A stretch of 64,000 nucleotides of DNA, taken from contig NZ_CP058335.1 of assembly GCF_013391105.1 (NCBI RefSeq), forward strand, positions 1,302,001 to 1,366,000. Direction: 5' to 3'. Shown here one piece after another: positions 1-9,352 of this stretch. This DNA comes from Natronomonas salina (GTDB lineage: Archaea; Halobacteriota; Halobacteria; Halobacteriales; Haloarculaceae). The translations under genes were made by a program, and so were the position numbers. The notes under the pieces are model-generated. The model searched no databases and was not told the DNA's origin. It worked only from the letters and a program-made list of their open reading frames with translations. The first letter of the stretch is position 1. Each line of letters begins with the position of its first letter.

Positions 1-2734
1 TCGCGTCGCGGGCCTCCAGCACCGGTACGGGTCGACCGACGCCAACGACCTGCTCACGCGACTGCTCAGCCGCGAGCTGACGACCGACCCCGAGCGGCTC
101 CGCCACAAGATACCGTTCACCCCGAACAACAGCCCGGCGATCGTCGCCGGGCCCGACGCCCTCGGCGCGCTCTGTATCACGGGCGGGGCGGCCCTCTCCA
201 GTGCGGCGCGACGCGCCCTCGCGACGACGCCCGAGGAGAAGACCGGCCTCCCGCTGCCGCCACGCGAAATCTTGAACCGCTATCTCGACACCGAGGGCAT
301 GCCCGTCGGCCATCCCCGAACGGCCGACCGCGAGCCGCTCGAGGCCACCGTCGCCATCCCGCCCGGCGAGCAGTCGAACCACACGGCGATCCTGGGCCGC
401 TCCGGCGCGGGGAAGTCGGTGCTCGCCCAGGGGATGAGCCTCGGGAACGACGACGCGACCGAGGGCGCGACCATCATCCTCGACTCGAAGGGTGACGGCG
501 GCCCCGAGACCTACAAGCGCATGCACTACGCCAAACACGGCGACCTCGAGCACATCTATCACTTCGACTGCGAGGAGCTCCTGCCGGCGCTGCCCGTCCT
601 CTCGATCGAGCCGCAGCTCGAGGCCGGCATCGACCGGACGCAGGCCGTCGAGACCGTCGCCGACCACTACCAGGAACTCATCGCCGGCTACATGGGCCAG
701 GACAACTTCGAGGACGCGTCGATGGCCGTCGACGCCCTCGAGGACATCGTGAAGGCGATGTTCGACCCCATCCACGGCGCCGACGCCGTCTCCCATATCG
801 ATATCGTGCACGCGGCCGGCCGGATGCATCGCACCGGCGAGCCGCCGACCGTCTCCGACCCGCTCCTCCAGGAGAGCCTCGAGGCGAAGACCGCGAACGA
901 CCGCGAGATGTTCGACACCATCATGGGTGCCGTCACCCGCCGCCTCGGAAAGGTCACGAACGACAGCCGCCTCACACCGCTGTTCACGCATACCGGGATC
1001 CACAGCCACAACAACACCGACACCGACGATGATGATGCCGATGCCGCCCCCAGCTTCGACTTCCTGGACGTCCTCGACGAGCCGTGTACCGTCATCATCG
1101 ACACCAGCGGCTACCACGACGACCCCCGGAAGCTCCTGACGATCACGCTCATCTCGGAGCTGTGGCGGGCGCTGAAGCGCCGCCAGGCGCTCGCCGACCC
1201 GGGCGTGGCCCTCCCGCAGGTCAACCTGTTCGTCGAGGAGGCCGCCGACGTCGCCAGCTTCGACGTCCTCACGGACCTGCTCTCGAAGGGCCGCAGCTTC
1301 GGCGTCGGCGTCACCCCCATCCTCCAGTTCCCCGAGCAGGTCCGCGAGGAGAGCCTCCGCGCCTACCTCGAGCTCCACAAGGACATCGGCACGCACATCA
1401 CCGGGCCTCTCAACGACGCCGACGACCTCGCGAGCGTCTACAAGACCAGCGACCGCGACGCCGAGGAGATGGCCACCCGCATCGCGAGTCTCGACCGCGG
1501 CGAGTGGCTCGTCCGCCTCGACGCCCCCTACATGGAGGGCCGGCCCCGACCCCTCGTCTGTGAATCCCGGGCGCTCCCGCCCGGCCACCCCGAGGGCGAC
1601 GCCCCCCTCTCCGACCGCGAGGAGACGGACTACGAGGCCCGGAACACGCTCATGGAGACGCGGATGTACCGCGAGTACGGCCTCGCCGTCAGCGAGTACG
1701 CGCCCTCGGCCGCCGAGGACCCCGACGCGGGCGAATCCATCGACATCGACATCGAGGCGTTCGAACACGCCTTCGACACCACCATCCCGCACACCGAGCG
1801 GCTCCCTGACTGTGTCACCTACCGGCCGGAGCCGCCGTATCCGCTGTTCTGTACGAACTGCGAGACGCGACACGCGCCCAACACCCGCGGCATGGAGAAC
1901 GCGATTACGTGCTGTCACGACCTCGCGTCGGTCGACCGCGAGGACATCCCCATCACGAACCTCGATCTCCGCTTGACCGCCGCCGAGCGCCGCGCCAGCG
2001 ACTACAGCGACGCCCAGCTGCGCTTCCTCTGTGCCGTCTACATGGCCCACCAGCGCCGCTTCGACGCCGACCTCGAGTACGACCCCGTCCACGACTCGAT
2101 GCTCCGTCTCCAGGAGTACGTCGGCGTCGACAGCGACGCCGTCGACGCGCTCCGCGAGGACGGCCTCCTCAAACGCGACTGCACCCATCCCCATCGGCTC
2201 TACACGGTGACGCCCGAGGGCCGCGCCGAACTCCAGGTCGGCCACCGCGAGGGCGTCGCCCACGGCGACGGCAAGGGCGACCTCAGCGAGTCCAGCCTCC
2301 ACGTCGCCATGATCGAGGCCGGCTGCCGCTGTCTCCGCCTGTGGTTCGTCGAGCCCGACGACGCACCCGGCGCCAGGATCAAGCGCTACTACGAGGTCGA
2401 CGACGGCCGCCTCGACGCCGTCGTCGTCGACAGCGACGGCGACGTCGTCGTGACGCTGGAAGCCGAACTCTCCAATCACGACACGCGGCGGGCCGTCCCC
2501 GCCGACTTCGACAAGATGGCCGCCTGCGACCCCGACCACGCCATCTGGGTGGTCAAGAACCGCGCCGGCGCCCACGACGTCCTCCAGGCGCTCAACGACC
2601 CCGCCGAGGGCGACACCCGCGTCGAGAAGACCTACAGCGAGAACATGCGCCCCATCGACTTCTCGATCGACACCGCCGGAATGACTGACGTCTACACCTT
2701 CCAGAACCTCCGCGACGAACTCGACGCACCATAG
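1..2734 (+). CDS. VirB4/HerA-like ATP-binding protein, 5' end outside window
   Basis: The reading frame is open from the first bases of the window, so the TTG at 272 is probably an internal codon and the true start lies upstream. A Walker A motif (GRSGAGKS, near bases 395-418) and a Walker B-like LFVEEAAD segment (near 1228-1251) are seen, the pattern of HerA/VirB4/TraG-type pumping ATPases. The C-terminal third has a Cys pair (CTNC near 1851) followed by CCH, then a winged-helix-like stretch and a C-terminal domain. The family powers DNA or protein translocation at membranes or acts in conjugation-like transfer in haloarchaeal plasmids and integrated elements. That role is inferred here, because no other conjugation gene is in view. 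It is the left-most gene and is followed by about 1 kb of decayed DNA, which would fit the edge of an integrated element. Confidence 0.8.
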   Translation, partial: RVAGLQHRYGSTDANDLLTRLLSRELTTDPERLRHKIPFTPNNSPAIVAGPDALGALCITGGAALSSAARRALATTPEEKTGLPLPPREILNRYLDTEGMPVGHPRTADREPLEATVAIPPGEQSNHTAILGRSGAGKSVLAQGMSLGNDDATEGATIILDSKGDGGPETYKRMHYAKHGDLEHIYHFDCEELLPALPVLSIEPQLEAGIDRTQAVETVADHYQELIAGYMGQDNFEDASMAVDALEDIVKAMFDPIHGADAVSHIDIVHAAGRMHRTGEPPTVSDPLLQESLEAKTANDREMFDTIMGAVTRRLGKVTNDSRLTPLFTHTGIHSHNNTDTDDDDADAAPSFDFLDVLDEPCTVIIDTSGYHDDPRKLLTITLISELWRALKRRQALADPGVALPQVNLFVEEAADVASFDVLTDLLSKGRSFGVGVTPILQFPEQVREESLRAYLELHKDIGTHITGPLNDADDLASVYKTSDRDAEEMATRIASLDRGEWLVRLDAPYMEGRPRPLVCESRALPPGHPEGDAPLSDREETDYEARNTLMETRMYREYGLAVSEYAPSAAEDPDAGESIDIDIEAFEHAFDTTIPHTERLPDCVTYRPEPPYPLFCTNCETRHAPNTRGMENAITCCHDLASVDREDIPITNLDLRLTAAERRASDYSDAQLRFLCAVYMAHQRRFDADLEYDPVHDSMLRLQEYVGVDSDAVDALREDGLLKRDCTHPHRLYTVTPEGRAELQVGHREGVAHGDGKGDLSESSLHVAMIEAGCRCLRLWFVEPDDAPGARIKRYYEVDDGRLDAVVVDSDGDVVVTLEAELSNHDTRRAVPADFDKMAACDPDHAIWVVKNRAGAHDVLQALNDPAEGDTRVEKTYSENMRPIDFSIDTAGMTDVYTFQNLRDELDAP

Positions 2735-3728
2735 TCACACAACTGATATATCGATCGGAGATGGAGCTTCGAGCCTGTCGGTATTCTGCCCCTGCTCGAA
2801 CTACAGCGATAATTCCCCCGGAAGAACGGCTGTACTGCGGAATGTGCGGTTCGAGGGGAGCGTGCCGTAGATGCGCGTTCAGACGGGGATCGACGGCCGA
2901 GACTCGAACGGGCGGCTGAAGGCGTCTACGGGGCAGTTAGAATACACCCATGTGACACCCACCAGTATCGTTATGTAAATCGGCCACGCCCCCGAACCCC
3001 CATAGGGCGAGTCGGTGTAGTTGTCTCGAAACCGGCTGTAGTGCCATTCATACCTGACTTCAGAGAGGTTTCCGAGAACTGCAGCAACGACCGAATCCCC
3101 ATCATACGGCTTCGAGACGGCCGATACCGCCAGGTATCGGGATCCATCCTCGCGTCGACCTCGCCTCGATTTGACGAGCCAAAACCGCCCGACGGCGAGT
3201 CGGTGTAGTACATGCAGGCCCCGTGTTCGGCGCCCCCGAAGACGACCCAGTCCCCCACCGCCAGACCGGCTCACGCGGGCCCGATCCCTAAACGTCCGTC
3301 AAGACGGCTGCAGCCCTCGATTCCCCCGCTCCTCGCCCATCGCCCGCCACCACCGCCACCAGCCAGCGACCCCCCGGATCCACCCTGCACCCCGGCTATG
3401 CGACCCCCAACTACAGCGTTCTCCACGGGATATTCTTGCGGGAGAGCGGCTCTCTGTAGATCGAGGGGGCCCTGATTTCGCCCTGTTCGGGCAGAAAGCG
3501 GAACGATGGCCCGAGACGGCCGTTTACGACCACCAATTCAGCCATTTCAGGCTCGCTATCGCCGATATAACTCCCTGTAGTTGTCGCTGAGAGCGGTCTG
3601 CTGGCCGACCGACTGAAACGCTCGGGTTGGCTGATATGTCCGGGAAGAGCGTGACGTGATCACGGGGAAGGAATGACGACATCCGACCGCACTCGACTCG
3701 CCGGGAAGGTTGGACGGTCGCGTCCGGA
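2735..3728. other. About 1 kb with no intact gene
   Basis: Several open frames overlap here on both strands, but none has a convincing start or the codon bias of the neighbours. Degenerate copies of a short motif, CTGTAGT or its complement, recur near 2799, 3012, 3198, 3409, 3455 and 3574. A probable frameshifted gene on the minus strand (2879-3258) is listed separately. Confidence 0.5.
2879..3258 (-). pseudogene. Possible frameshifted small membrane protein gene
   Basis: Two minus-strand frames look protein-like in succession. The first (start GTG at 3258) gives GDWVVFGGAEHGACMYYTDSP..., then near 3123-3135 the protein-like sequence passes to another frame (LAVSAVSKPYDGD...). That second frame carries a hydrophobic segment (AWPIYITILVGVTWVY) near its end. 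A TDSP-[S/Y]-GG motif occurs once in each half, as though the protein held two copies of a repeat. A single frameshift would join them into about 125 residues. No family is recognised. It could also be chance open frame in decayed DNA. Confidence 0.3.
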
Positions 3729-4703
3729 TCAGGCCGTGTAGGCGTCGACCCAGACGAAGTTCTCGAGCGTGATGGCGTAGGCGTCGGCTCTGCCGACGTA
3801 GCGGGTCGTGTAGCTCGTCGGGTAGTACCCGGCCTCGGGGAACGCGCTCGGGAGCGGGACGGGCGTCGTGACTTCGCCGGCGGTGCTGGCGGCGACGTCG
3901 CGCATGAACGCCTCGGTGATCATCGGCTCAGTGAACGTGAGCTGGCCGGTCCCGTCACCCGCGTAGGTCGGGAGGTCGATCATCTCGCCGTCGTGGCCCA
4001 GCGGGAGCTCGACGCTGCCGTCCGGGTCCGTGGGGTCGATGCTGAAGTCGTAGGCCCCGTAGATGTAGGTGTGCGTGAACGGGACGGCCGGGTCCCACTC
4101 CGGGGAGCGCTCGTCGTAGAGGTGTTCGCCCATCGCCTTCACGATGAAGCGTGGGTCCTCGTAGACGAAGTGGTCGGGCCAGTACGGGGCGGGGAGGTCG
4201 TATGTCGCGACGCCCATGAACGGGAGCGGACCGCCGGTGACGATCGCATCGACGGCGGCTTCGTCCACGAAGTAGTAGTGGAAGTCGAAGTGCGGGGTCG
4301 TCCACACGCCGGCAGGGGGATGGCCGGCGGGGTTCCAGTCGATCCCGGCGAACGTGTAGGCGAGGCCGTCGACGGCCGGGAAGTCGAGATGGAGGTGCTG
4401 GCCGTCGGGCTGGCTCGTGAGATGCTCGAAGGCGTCGCTGGACAGCCAGATACCCAGATGCGTGGGTTTGCCGCCGCGGTTGGTCGTGGTGAATGTCCAG
4501 ACGTCGTCCGCGCCGCCGGTCAGGGACGTGGCCTCGCCGCGTTCGTACTTCGAGTTCGGGGTGTCGAAGGGCTGCTGGCCGTCGGATGCAGCGCCGCCGA
4601 CGGTCCCAACGAGGGCACTCCCCGCGACCGCCGTCCCGAGACCTTGCAACACGGTACGACGACCGAGGGTGGAGACACGACTACCAGCAACTTGTTTCGA
4701 CAT
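3729..4703 (-). CDS. Tat-exported protein, TTHB210/DUF5602-like
   Basis: A 324-residue protein with an N-terminal twin-arginine signal (GRRTVLQGLGTAVAGSALVG), so it is predicted to be exported folded by the Tat pathway. No lipobox cysteine follows. The mature part has an HFDFHYYF motif with clustered His and Asp, resembling the TTHB210-like (DUF5602) family of uncharacterised extracellular proteins; that link is from memory of the motif. The start is placed at the second Met, ATG at 4703, because a TATA-like box (minus-strand GTATAAGC, 4733-4740) lies about 33 bases upstream, too close to the first Met at 4718. Codon use matches core genes. The function is unknown; the aromatic and His-rich motif would suit metal or small-ligand binding. 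Confidence 0.8.
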   Translation of the reverse strand: MSKQVAGSRVSTLGRRTVLQGLGTAVAGSALVGTVGGAASDGQQPFDTPNSKYERGEATSLTGGADDVWTFTTTNRGGKPTHLGIWLSSDAFEHLTSQPDGQHLHLDFPAVDGLAYTFAGIDWNPAGHPPAGVWTTPHFDFHYYFVDEAAVDAIVTGGPLPFMGVATYDLPAPYWPDHFVYEDPRFIVKAMGEHLYDERSPEWDPAVPFTHTYIYGAYDFSIDPTDPDGSVELPLGHDGEMIDLPTYAGDGTGQLTFTEPMITEAFMRDVAASTAGEVTTPVPLPSAFPEAGYYPTSYTTRYVGRADAYAITLENFVWVDAYTA

Positions 4704-4732
4704 GATACATGGGAACAAATGACGTGCACAAG

Positions 4733-4740
4733 CTTATACT
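4733..4740 (-). promoter_or_regulatory. TATA-like box of the Tat protein gene
   Basis: Minus-strand AGTATAAG is centred about 33 bases before the ATG at 4703, implying a very short leader. It decides between the two candidate starts. Confidence 0.45.
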
Positions 4741-4836
4741 CGTAGTGATACGTGATAGCAGGGGCAATCGGACCGGGCACTCGGTCGACACGAGTGGACG
4801 CCACGCAGTGGGCGGCAGCGATATGTCCACGGCGAC

Positions 4837-6210
4837 CTACGTCGTGAGTTCGAGAACATCAGCGGGTGTGAAAAGCCAGAGGTCTTCGCGGGTCTCGGCC
4901 CGCCCTCGCAAAGCCTCTGTGAACCCGGCTTTCGAGAACAGGGCGTAAGCGATGGACCGGTCGTCGCCTCGCCAGCGTACTTCGGGTTCGATCGATTCGA
5001 GGGCTGTGAGCAGCGAGTCATCGACCGGGTCGGCCGTCCATTTGCACGCACCGAGCAGCAGGGTTTCGGTCTCCTCGTCGACCCCCGCGACGTCGACCTC
5101 GTGTTCGTCGTACCACCAGCGGCCGACGCGCGAACACGCTACTGGGAACGATGGCGACCGCACGGCCTGGCGGCAGACGTCCCTGAACGTCCAGCTCGCG
5201 TGCGTCGGGAATGTCTCCATGACCGTCCGGCGGATCGCACCACTGTCGCCCTGCTCGAGCGTCGCCCGATTCGGCATGGCATAGCGAAACCAAAACCGGA
5301 GGTACTGGTCGGTCAGTCGATACATGCCACGGCCGTCGGGATCGGTAACCGGTGTTTCACGTTCGACGAGCGCCAGTCGGGTGAGGTTCTGGAGATAGCG
5401 AGAGAGGCTACTCGATTCCTTCCCGATCTCGTCGGCGATCTCGGTGACGCGGGTCGCTCCGCTCGCGATCGCCTCGAGAATGGACATGTACGTCGTCGGA
5501 TTGCGAAGCTCCTGTCGGAGCAGGAACTCCGGTTCCTCGTAGAGAAACGCGCCCTTCGAGAGGACGGTCCGTTCGACGTTCTCAGCAAGCGACCTATCAG
5601 GGTCGAACTGTTCGAGGTACGCCGGGATGCCGCCGAGGACGCTGTAGATACGGACGAGGTCGGTCGGAGTCGTCTCCGGGAAGAATCCCGCGGCTTCGCC
5701 GAGCGTGAGCGGTTCCAGTCGCCACTGGCCCGTCTGGCGCCCGTATAGTGGGCTCTCATAGCTCAACACGCCCTCTTCCATCATCGATATCGACGACCCG
5801 AGGAGGACCAGTGAGATGTCGGTATCAGCAATCACCTCGTCGATGATTCGCTGGAAGACCGATGGGATAGTGTCGTCTCCGTCGACGAGAGACGAGAATT
5901 CGTCGAGCGCGACGACGAACGGGCCGTCGACCCGACGGACCAGGTATTCGAAGACGTCTTCGAACTCGTCGACGGCCGGCGGGACGTCGTCGAGGGCCTC
6001 GGCACAGCGCTCCGCGAACGCCCCGGCATTGTGGGCGGTGCTTCGCTGGTCACACAGGTAATAGACTGACGACGCCTCGATATCATCAAGGACCTCCGTG
6101 ACGAGCGTCGTCTTCCCGACCCGCCGTCGCCCATAGATCACGAGCATCTGCTGGTCCGGCGTGGTCAGCCGTGAGGCGAGCCACTCACGTTCACGCTCCC
6201 GATCGATCAT
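4837..6210 (-). CDS. DUF234-type archaeal AAA ATPase
   Basis: A 457-residue protein of the archaeal ATPase/DUF234 family (MNS clade of STAND/AAA ATPases, common and mobile in archaea). Walker A is YGRRRVGKTT (residues 26-35) and the Walker B region is VVALDEFSS (about 99-107). A winged-helix stretch (TRVTEIADEIGKESSSLSRYL) follows, then the DUF234 C-terminal region, which normally carries a PD-(D/E)XK nuclease-like site. Here that site reads EVD (371-373) followed by GACKW (387-391), where the usual form is ECK, so the acidic residue is alanine. The cellular role of this family is not established; defence or mobile-element functions have been suggested. It is a single gene, convergent with nothing close by. 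Confidence 0.85.
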   Translation of the reverse strand: MIDREREREWLASRLTTPDQQMLVIYGRRRVGKTTLVTEVLDDIEASSVYYLCDQRSTAHNAGAFAERCAEALDDVPPAVDEFEDVFEYLVRRVDGPFVVALDEFSSLVDGDDTIPSVFQRIIDEVIADTDISLVLLGSSISMMEEGVLSYESPLYGRQTGQWRLEPLTLGEAAGFFPETTPTDLVRIYSVLGGIPAYLEQFDPDRSLAENVERTVLSKGAFLYEEPEFLLRQELRNPTTYMSILEAIASGATRVTEIADEIGKESSSLSRYLQNLTRLALVERETPVTDPDGRGMYRLTDQYLRFWFRYAMPNRATLEQGDSGAIRRTVMETFPTHASWTFRDVCRQAVRSPSFPVACSRVGRWWYDEHEVDVAGVDEETETLLLGACKWTADPVDDSLLTALESIEPEVRWRGDDRSIAYALFSKAGFTEALRGRAETREDLWLFTPADVLELTT

Positions 6211-6218
6211 TATGCGCT

Positions 6219-6232
6219 AGATAATATTATCT
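6219..6232. promoter_or_regulatory. 14-base AT-rich palindrome before the DUF234 ATPase gene
   Basis: AGATAATATTATCT is a perfect palindrome 9 to 22 bases upstream of the ATG at 6210. It could be an operator overlapping the transcription start. Confidence 0.4.
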
Positions 6233-6349
6233 CGAACATAATCAAAAAATCGGGTTCTGGGTCGTGTCGTAGCACAAGTGAACTATCCTACCCTACTCGC
6301 TCACAGCTGACGCCGTTCGCTCCATGAGGGTCGGGCTTGCTTCTGCTCG

Positions 6350-7861
6350 CTACGTATGCTTCGCGGCATCAACCGCTTCAGGGCCCGATGGCTTGCTGGT
6401 CCGCTCGACACCGCCGAAGACGAGGAACCCGAAGACGAGGATGGCGAGGACGGTACTGCTGCTCCAGTTGAAGAGCGTGTAGGCCTCGAACAGCTGGTGG
6501 GCAGTATAGCCGACAGCGAGAGCGAGCATGGCGACACTGGCATCCGAGTCCGAATCGCCAGCCCACGCCTCCAACAGCCCGGCCAGCAGACTCGTCGCGA
6601 CCAGTCCAACATAGGCGATCCCGCCGAGCAATCCAGCCCGGATTGTGACCGTGAGATACGAGTTGTGCGGGCTGAATTCCGCCCCGCCCTGATACGGCGC
6701 GATGTACGACCCCGGATCGACGAACCCCGCGCCGAGCACCGATCGCTGATCGAGGATCGCCGCGATGGATGGATACCACCGATCAGCACGCGTCGGCGTG
6801 CCCTCCGGCAACGGCAGAAGACCACTCTGGACGGCGACGATACCACCGAGGAGATAGAGGAACCCACCGACGACAGCGATGGGCACGGCGCGACGACCGA
6901 GCGCGACGTACAGGAAGTAGATGCCGAGCGCCATCGGCGTGATCACCCACAGCGCCCGCCCGTAGGAGACGGCGAGCCCGACGCCGTTGATACCGACCAG
7001 CAGGATCGGGAGCCCCAGACTCCAGACTGCGCGTCCTCGCAGGTAGGTCTGATACACGTCGCCGATGGCGGCGATGAACCCAGCGAACACCACCGTGGCG
7101 AAGGCGTTCCGGTTGACGAACAGCGACCGGGTGGCCTGGACCTCCTGGCCGATCACAGGGATGGTGTAGGCGCCGTGGAACCGGAACGGGAAGCCGAGTA
7201 ACGTGTACTCGCCGACGACGTACATCGGCAGCGTCAACACCACCAGGCCCGCGACGAACCGGGAGATCGCCCACAGGAACTGCCCGCGAGAGAGATACTG
7301 CGGGAGGACCACGAGCCCGACGGCCATGATCGTCCCGTACCAGAACGGCTGGCGTGCCTGCCCACTCGTCGCCGCGATTCCAAGGCCGTGATAGAAGAAG
7401 ATGCCCACCACCGTCGCCACACCGCTGATCACGACCCACTGCAGGACGGAGTACCGCCGCGGATCGCCAGCCAACACACAGAACGCGATCAAGACCACGA
7501 ACACGATCAGAGAGGCCGCCGCTCGACCGACGACAAGTCCGTACCCGGGCGTCCAGCTCTGATAGAGGACGCCGAACAGCACGACGAGCAACAGGAGATG
7601 CAACCCGACGCGGTACGGCACCAGGTCGGAGTCGATTGCCGCCCACTCCAGCTGGAGGTACTGCCAGCCGATTGCGGCGCCGGCCAGCAGCAAGACCGCA
7701 GTGGTGACGTGCCGTGGCGCCACCCACTCCGGGCCGCCAGCAGCCACACCGAGAACCGATATCCCCAGGACGGCCAGCAGGCCGAGCCCGCCGAGTCGCC
7801 AACCGACCGCTTGGAAGAGATGCTCCCCGACACCAGTGCGCTGCCCCGTTCGACCCATCAC
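6350..7861 (-). CDS. O-antigen ligase/Wzy-like polytopic membrane protein
   Basis: A 503-residue integral membrane protein with about a dozen hydrophobic segments. It has the family's signature pieces: an NRNAFA segment after a long loop, and PHNSYLTV in the large periplasm-facing loop of O-antigen ligase/polymerase (Wzy_C) proteins. By homology it would act on lipid-linked glycans at the cell surface, for example polymerising or transferring saccharides, but no glycosyltransferases are adjacent. aglF lies 7 kb away. The long ORFs opposite and in other frames are Arg-rich shadows. The first two codons are both Met, so the start could be 7861 or 7858. Confidence 0.8.
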   Translation of the reverse strand: MMGRTGQRTGVGEHLFQAVGWRLGGLGLLAVLGISVLGVAAGGPEWVAPRHVTTAVLLLAGAAIGWQYLQLEWAAIDSDLVPYRVGLHLLLLVVLFGVLYQSWTPGYGLVVGRAAASLIVFVVLIAFCVLAGDPRRYSVLQWVVISGVATVVGIFFYHGLGIAATSGQARQPFWYGTIMAVGLVVLPQYLSRGQFLWAISRFVAGLVVLTLPMYVVGEYTLLGFPFRFHGAYTIPVIGQEVQATRSLFVNRNAFATVVFAGFIAAIGDVYQTYLRGRAVWSLGLPILLVGINGVGLAVSYGRALWVITPMALGIYFLYVALGRRAVPIAVVGGFLYLLGGIVAVQSGLLPLPEGTPTRADRWYPSIAAILDQRSVLGAGFVDPGSYIAPYQGGAEFSPHNSYLTVTIRAGLLGGIAYVGLVATSLLAGLLEAWAGDSDSDASVAMLALAVGYTAHQLFEAYTLFNWSSSTVLAILVFGFLVFGGVERTSKPSGPEAVDAAKHT

Positions 7862-8196
7862 TTCAGGATTCCACCTACAGCCACCTTAGTATGGAGCCTG
7901 TTCTGGGGGCAATCTCTCACGGATGCTGGCCGAGAATACTCCCGCTATCGAGCGTGGCTTTGATACTCGAGTGGCGCCGTCAGGGGAGCACCCCCCTGGA
8001 ATTCGTCTCGTACAGTATGTGAAATCGGGGATGTACTTGGCGTCGTCACTGCATTCGGTACGTAACAAACACCGCAGTGTGGGCGATCCCGCATCGACCA
8101 GCGCTCTCGAAACTGGACGTTCGGAGTTCGAACGGAGAGCGGGATATTTCGTCCTCAAAGCCGCCTCGCGAAAAATGTGGAATCGAGTGGGTGACG
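7862..8196. other. Intergenic stretch, no gene seen
   Basis: About 335 bases between two minus-strand genes. The open frames here are short, not acidic, and do not follow the local codon bias. I see no clear repeat or RNA gene. Confidence 0.5.
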
Positions 8197-8625
8197 TTAT
8201 CGACGCTGGAAATGTACGCGACAGTTGTCTCCGCAGGACTTCACGTGCTTGACAGTGTAATACGCGCCGGTCTCGAACTGCTTCATGTTCTTCCGCCTGT
8301 AGAGCCGCGTGTTGTACGTCGAACCTGACTTACCCTTGAATGTGACTTGATAGCAGACGTACGTCTTCTCCTGACTATTCGGGCTGCAGCCCGCCGGAAA
8401 CCCCGCGTATCCCGTCTGTTTGTTTACTTCGAATTTCGTATACTTCTTGCAGTTCTTGCAGTGCGTTCCGCTGGCGAGCGCCCAGCCCGCTTGTGCAGAA
8501 TTGTTCTTCTTCTTGCCGGCGCTGACGGTCCCGCTGGCGGCAGTCACGCCACCGATTGCGATCGCGCCGTTCTTCAGCACTGTCCGGCGATTCATCGTAC
8601 TTCCCTTGGGTTGGTGCCCTGACAT
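8197..8625 (-). CDS. Small basic cysteine-rich Tat-exported protein
   Basis: A 142-residue protein with a twin-arginine signal (MNRRTVLKNGAIAIGGVTAASGTVSAG). The mature part is about 105 residues and, unusually for a haloarchaeon, rich in Lys and Arg. It has six cysteines arranged CKNC, GC, VC and CGDNC, so it could be disulphide-bonded or bind zinc. No family is recognised. The start at 8625 is preferred over the Met 10 codons in, because its context (GATTCAACAATGTCA) matches that of the DUF1102-like gene at 21843 and a GAGG lies just upstream. Secreted, small, basic and Cys-rich is also the profile of antimicrobial proteins such as halocins. That is a suggestion only; no immunity gene is seen. 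Confidence 0.7.
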   Translation of the reverse strand: MSGHQPKGSTMNRRTVLKNGAIAIGGVTAASGTVSAGKKKNNSAQAGWALASGTHCKNCKKYTKFEVNKQTGYAGFPAGCSPNSQEKTYVCYQVTFKGKSGSTYNTRLYRRKNMKQFETGAYYTVKHVKSCGDNCRVHFQRR

Positions 8626-9052
8626 TGTTGAATCCCTCGTGGCGGAGCCGAATCACCCGCTTGCGACTGGCTGCCGCACTGACACGAACAACGGAATCGC
8701 CCTTCGTTATGGATGAGATGACGAGAAGACGGCGATCTTACCGCTGTAAGCGCCCAGGGAGAAAAAGCATGCCACTCTACTTACTTTATCTAATCCTTGC
8801 GCTAAGTGAACGTTGGGTGGGCCAACCGGTAAGCGACCCAGCGTAGTTGGGGAACGTCCTTATCACGAACCTCCTAGCGGTCTCGGAGTGGATTCAGTCC
8901 GGCGAGGAAAGGATACACATCTGGGAGCCCGAGGGTGAATCGAGGCAGCTGATAGGTGCTCGTGAGGGGTGACCTCACCACCAGGGGATGTATCTCTCTG
9001 TCCAGATCACCACTCGCTAAGAGCTGCATTACCCGATTTGACTCTTCCCTAG
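8626..9052. other. Intergenic stretch, no gene seen
   Basis: About 430 bases without a supported gene. A small inverted repeat (GTGAGG...CCTCAC, 8962-8978) is present. The Arg-rich open frame that crosses it on the plus strand looks non-coding. Confidence 0.45.
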
Positions 9053-9352
9053 AGGGCAAGGCGTTGGGCTTGCACGTCCCTACGCCACCTGCAGAGAACC
9101 CATTACAACGGCTGGGAACGGCCGAGGTTCGGAGACGCCACCGGCTACTATATCTCGCTTGCACGCCAATACAGGAACGACGAAGACGCTCGAGTCGCCG
9201 CCGTAGAAGCCGCCTCGACGGGTTTCGCCCGCTCCACCACGCCTATCCACTCGACGCCCAGATCGATTCCGAACAGACGACAGTTCCTCACGCTCGTCGG
9301 CGCGGCCACGCTGGCGACAGTGGCCGGCTGTACGGGCGACGCTGCACCTTGA
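9053..9352 (+). pseudogene. Remnant with Tat/lipobox signal, cut by the IS right end
   Basis: A 99-codon open frame with haloarchaeal codon bias runs from just after the TAG at 9050 to the TGA at 9350-9352, but contains no ATG, GTG or TTG. It encodes ...ARQYRNDEDARVAAVEAA... and ends with NRRQFLTLVGAA...VAGCTGD, a textbook Tat signal with a lipobox (AGC) as in haloarchaeal lipoproteins. The frame then runs straight into the right end of the IS1341-type element at about 9348. I read it as the start of a lipoprotein gene (9272 onward), possibly fused to another remnant, that lost its body when the element or an associated rearrangement arrived. Confidence 0.45.
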
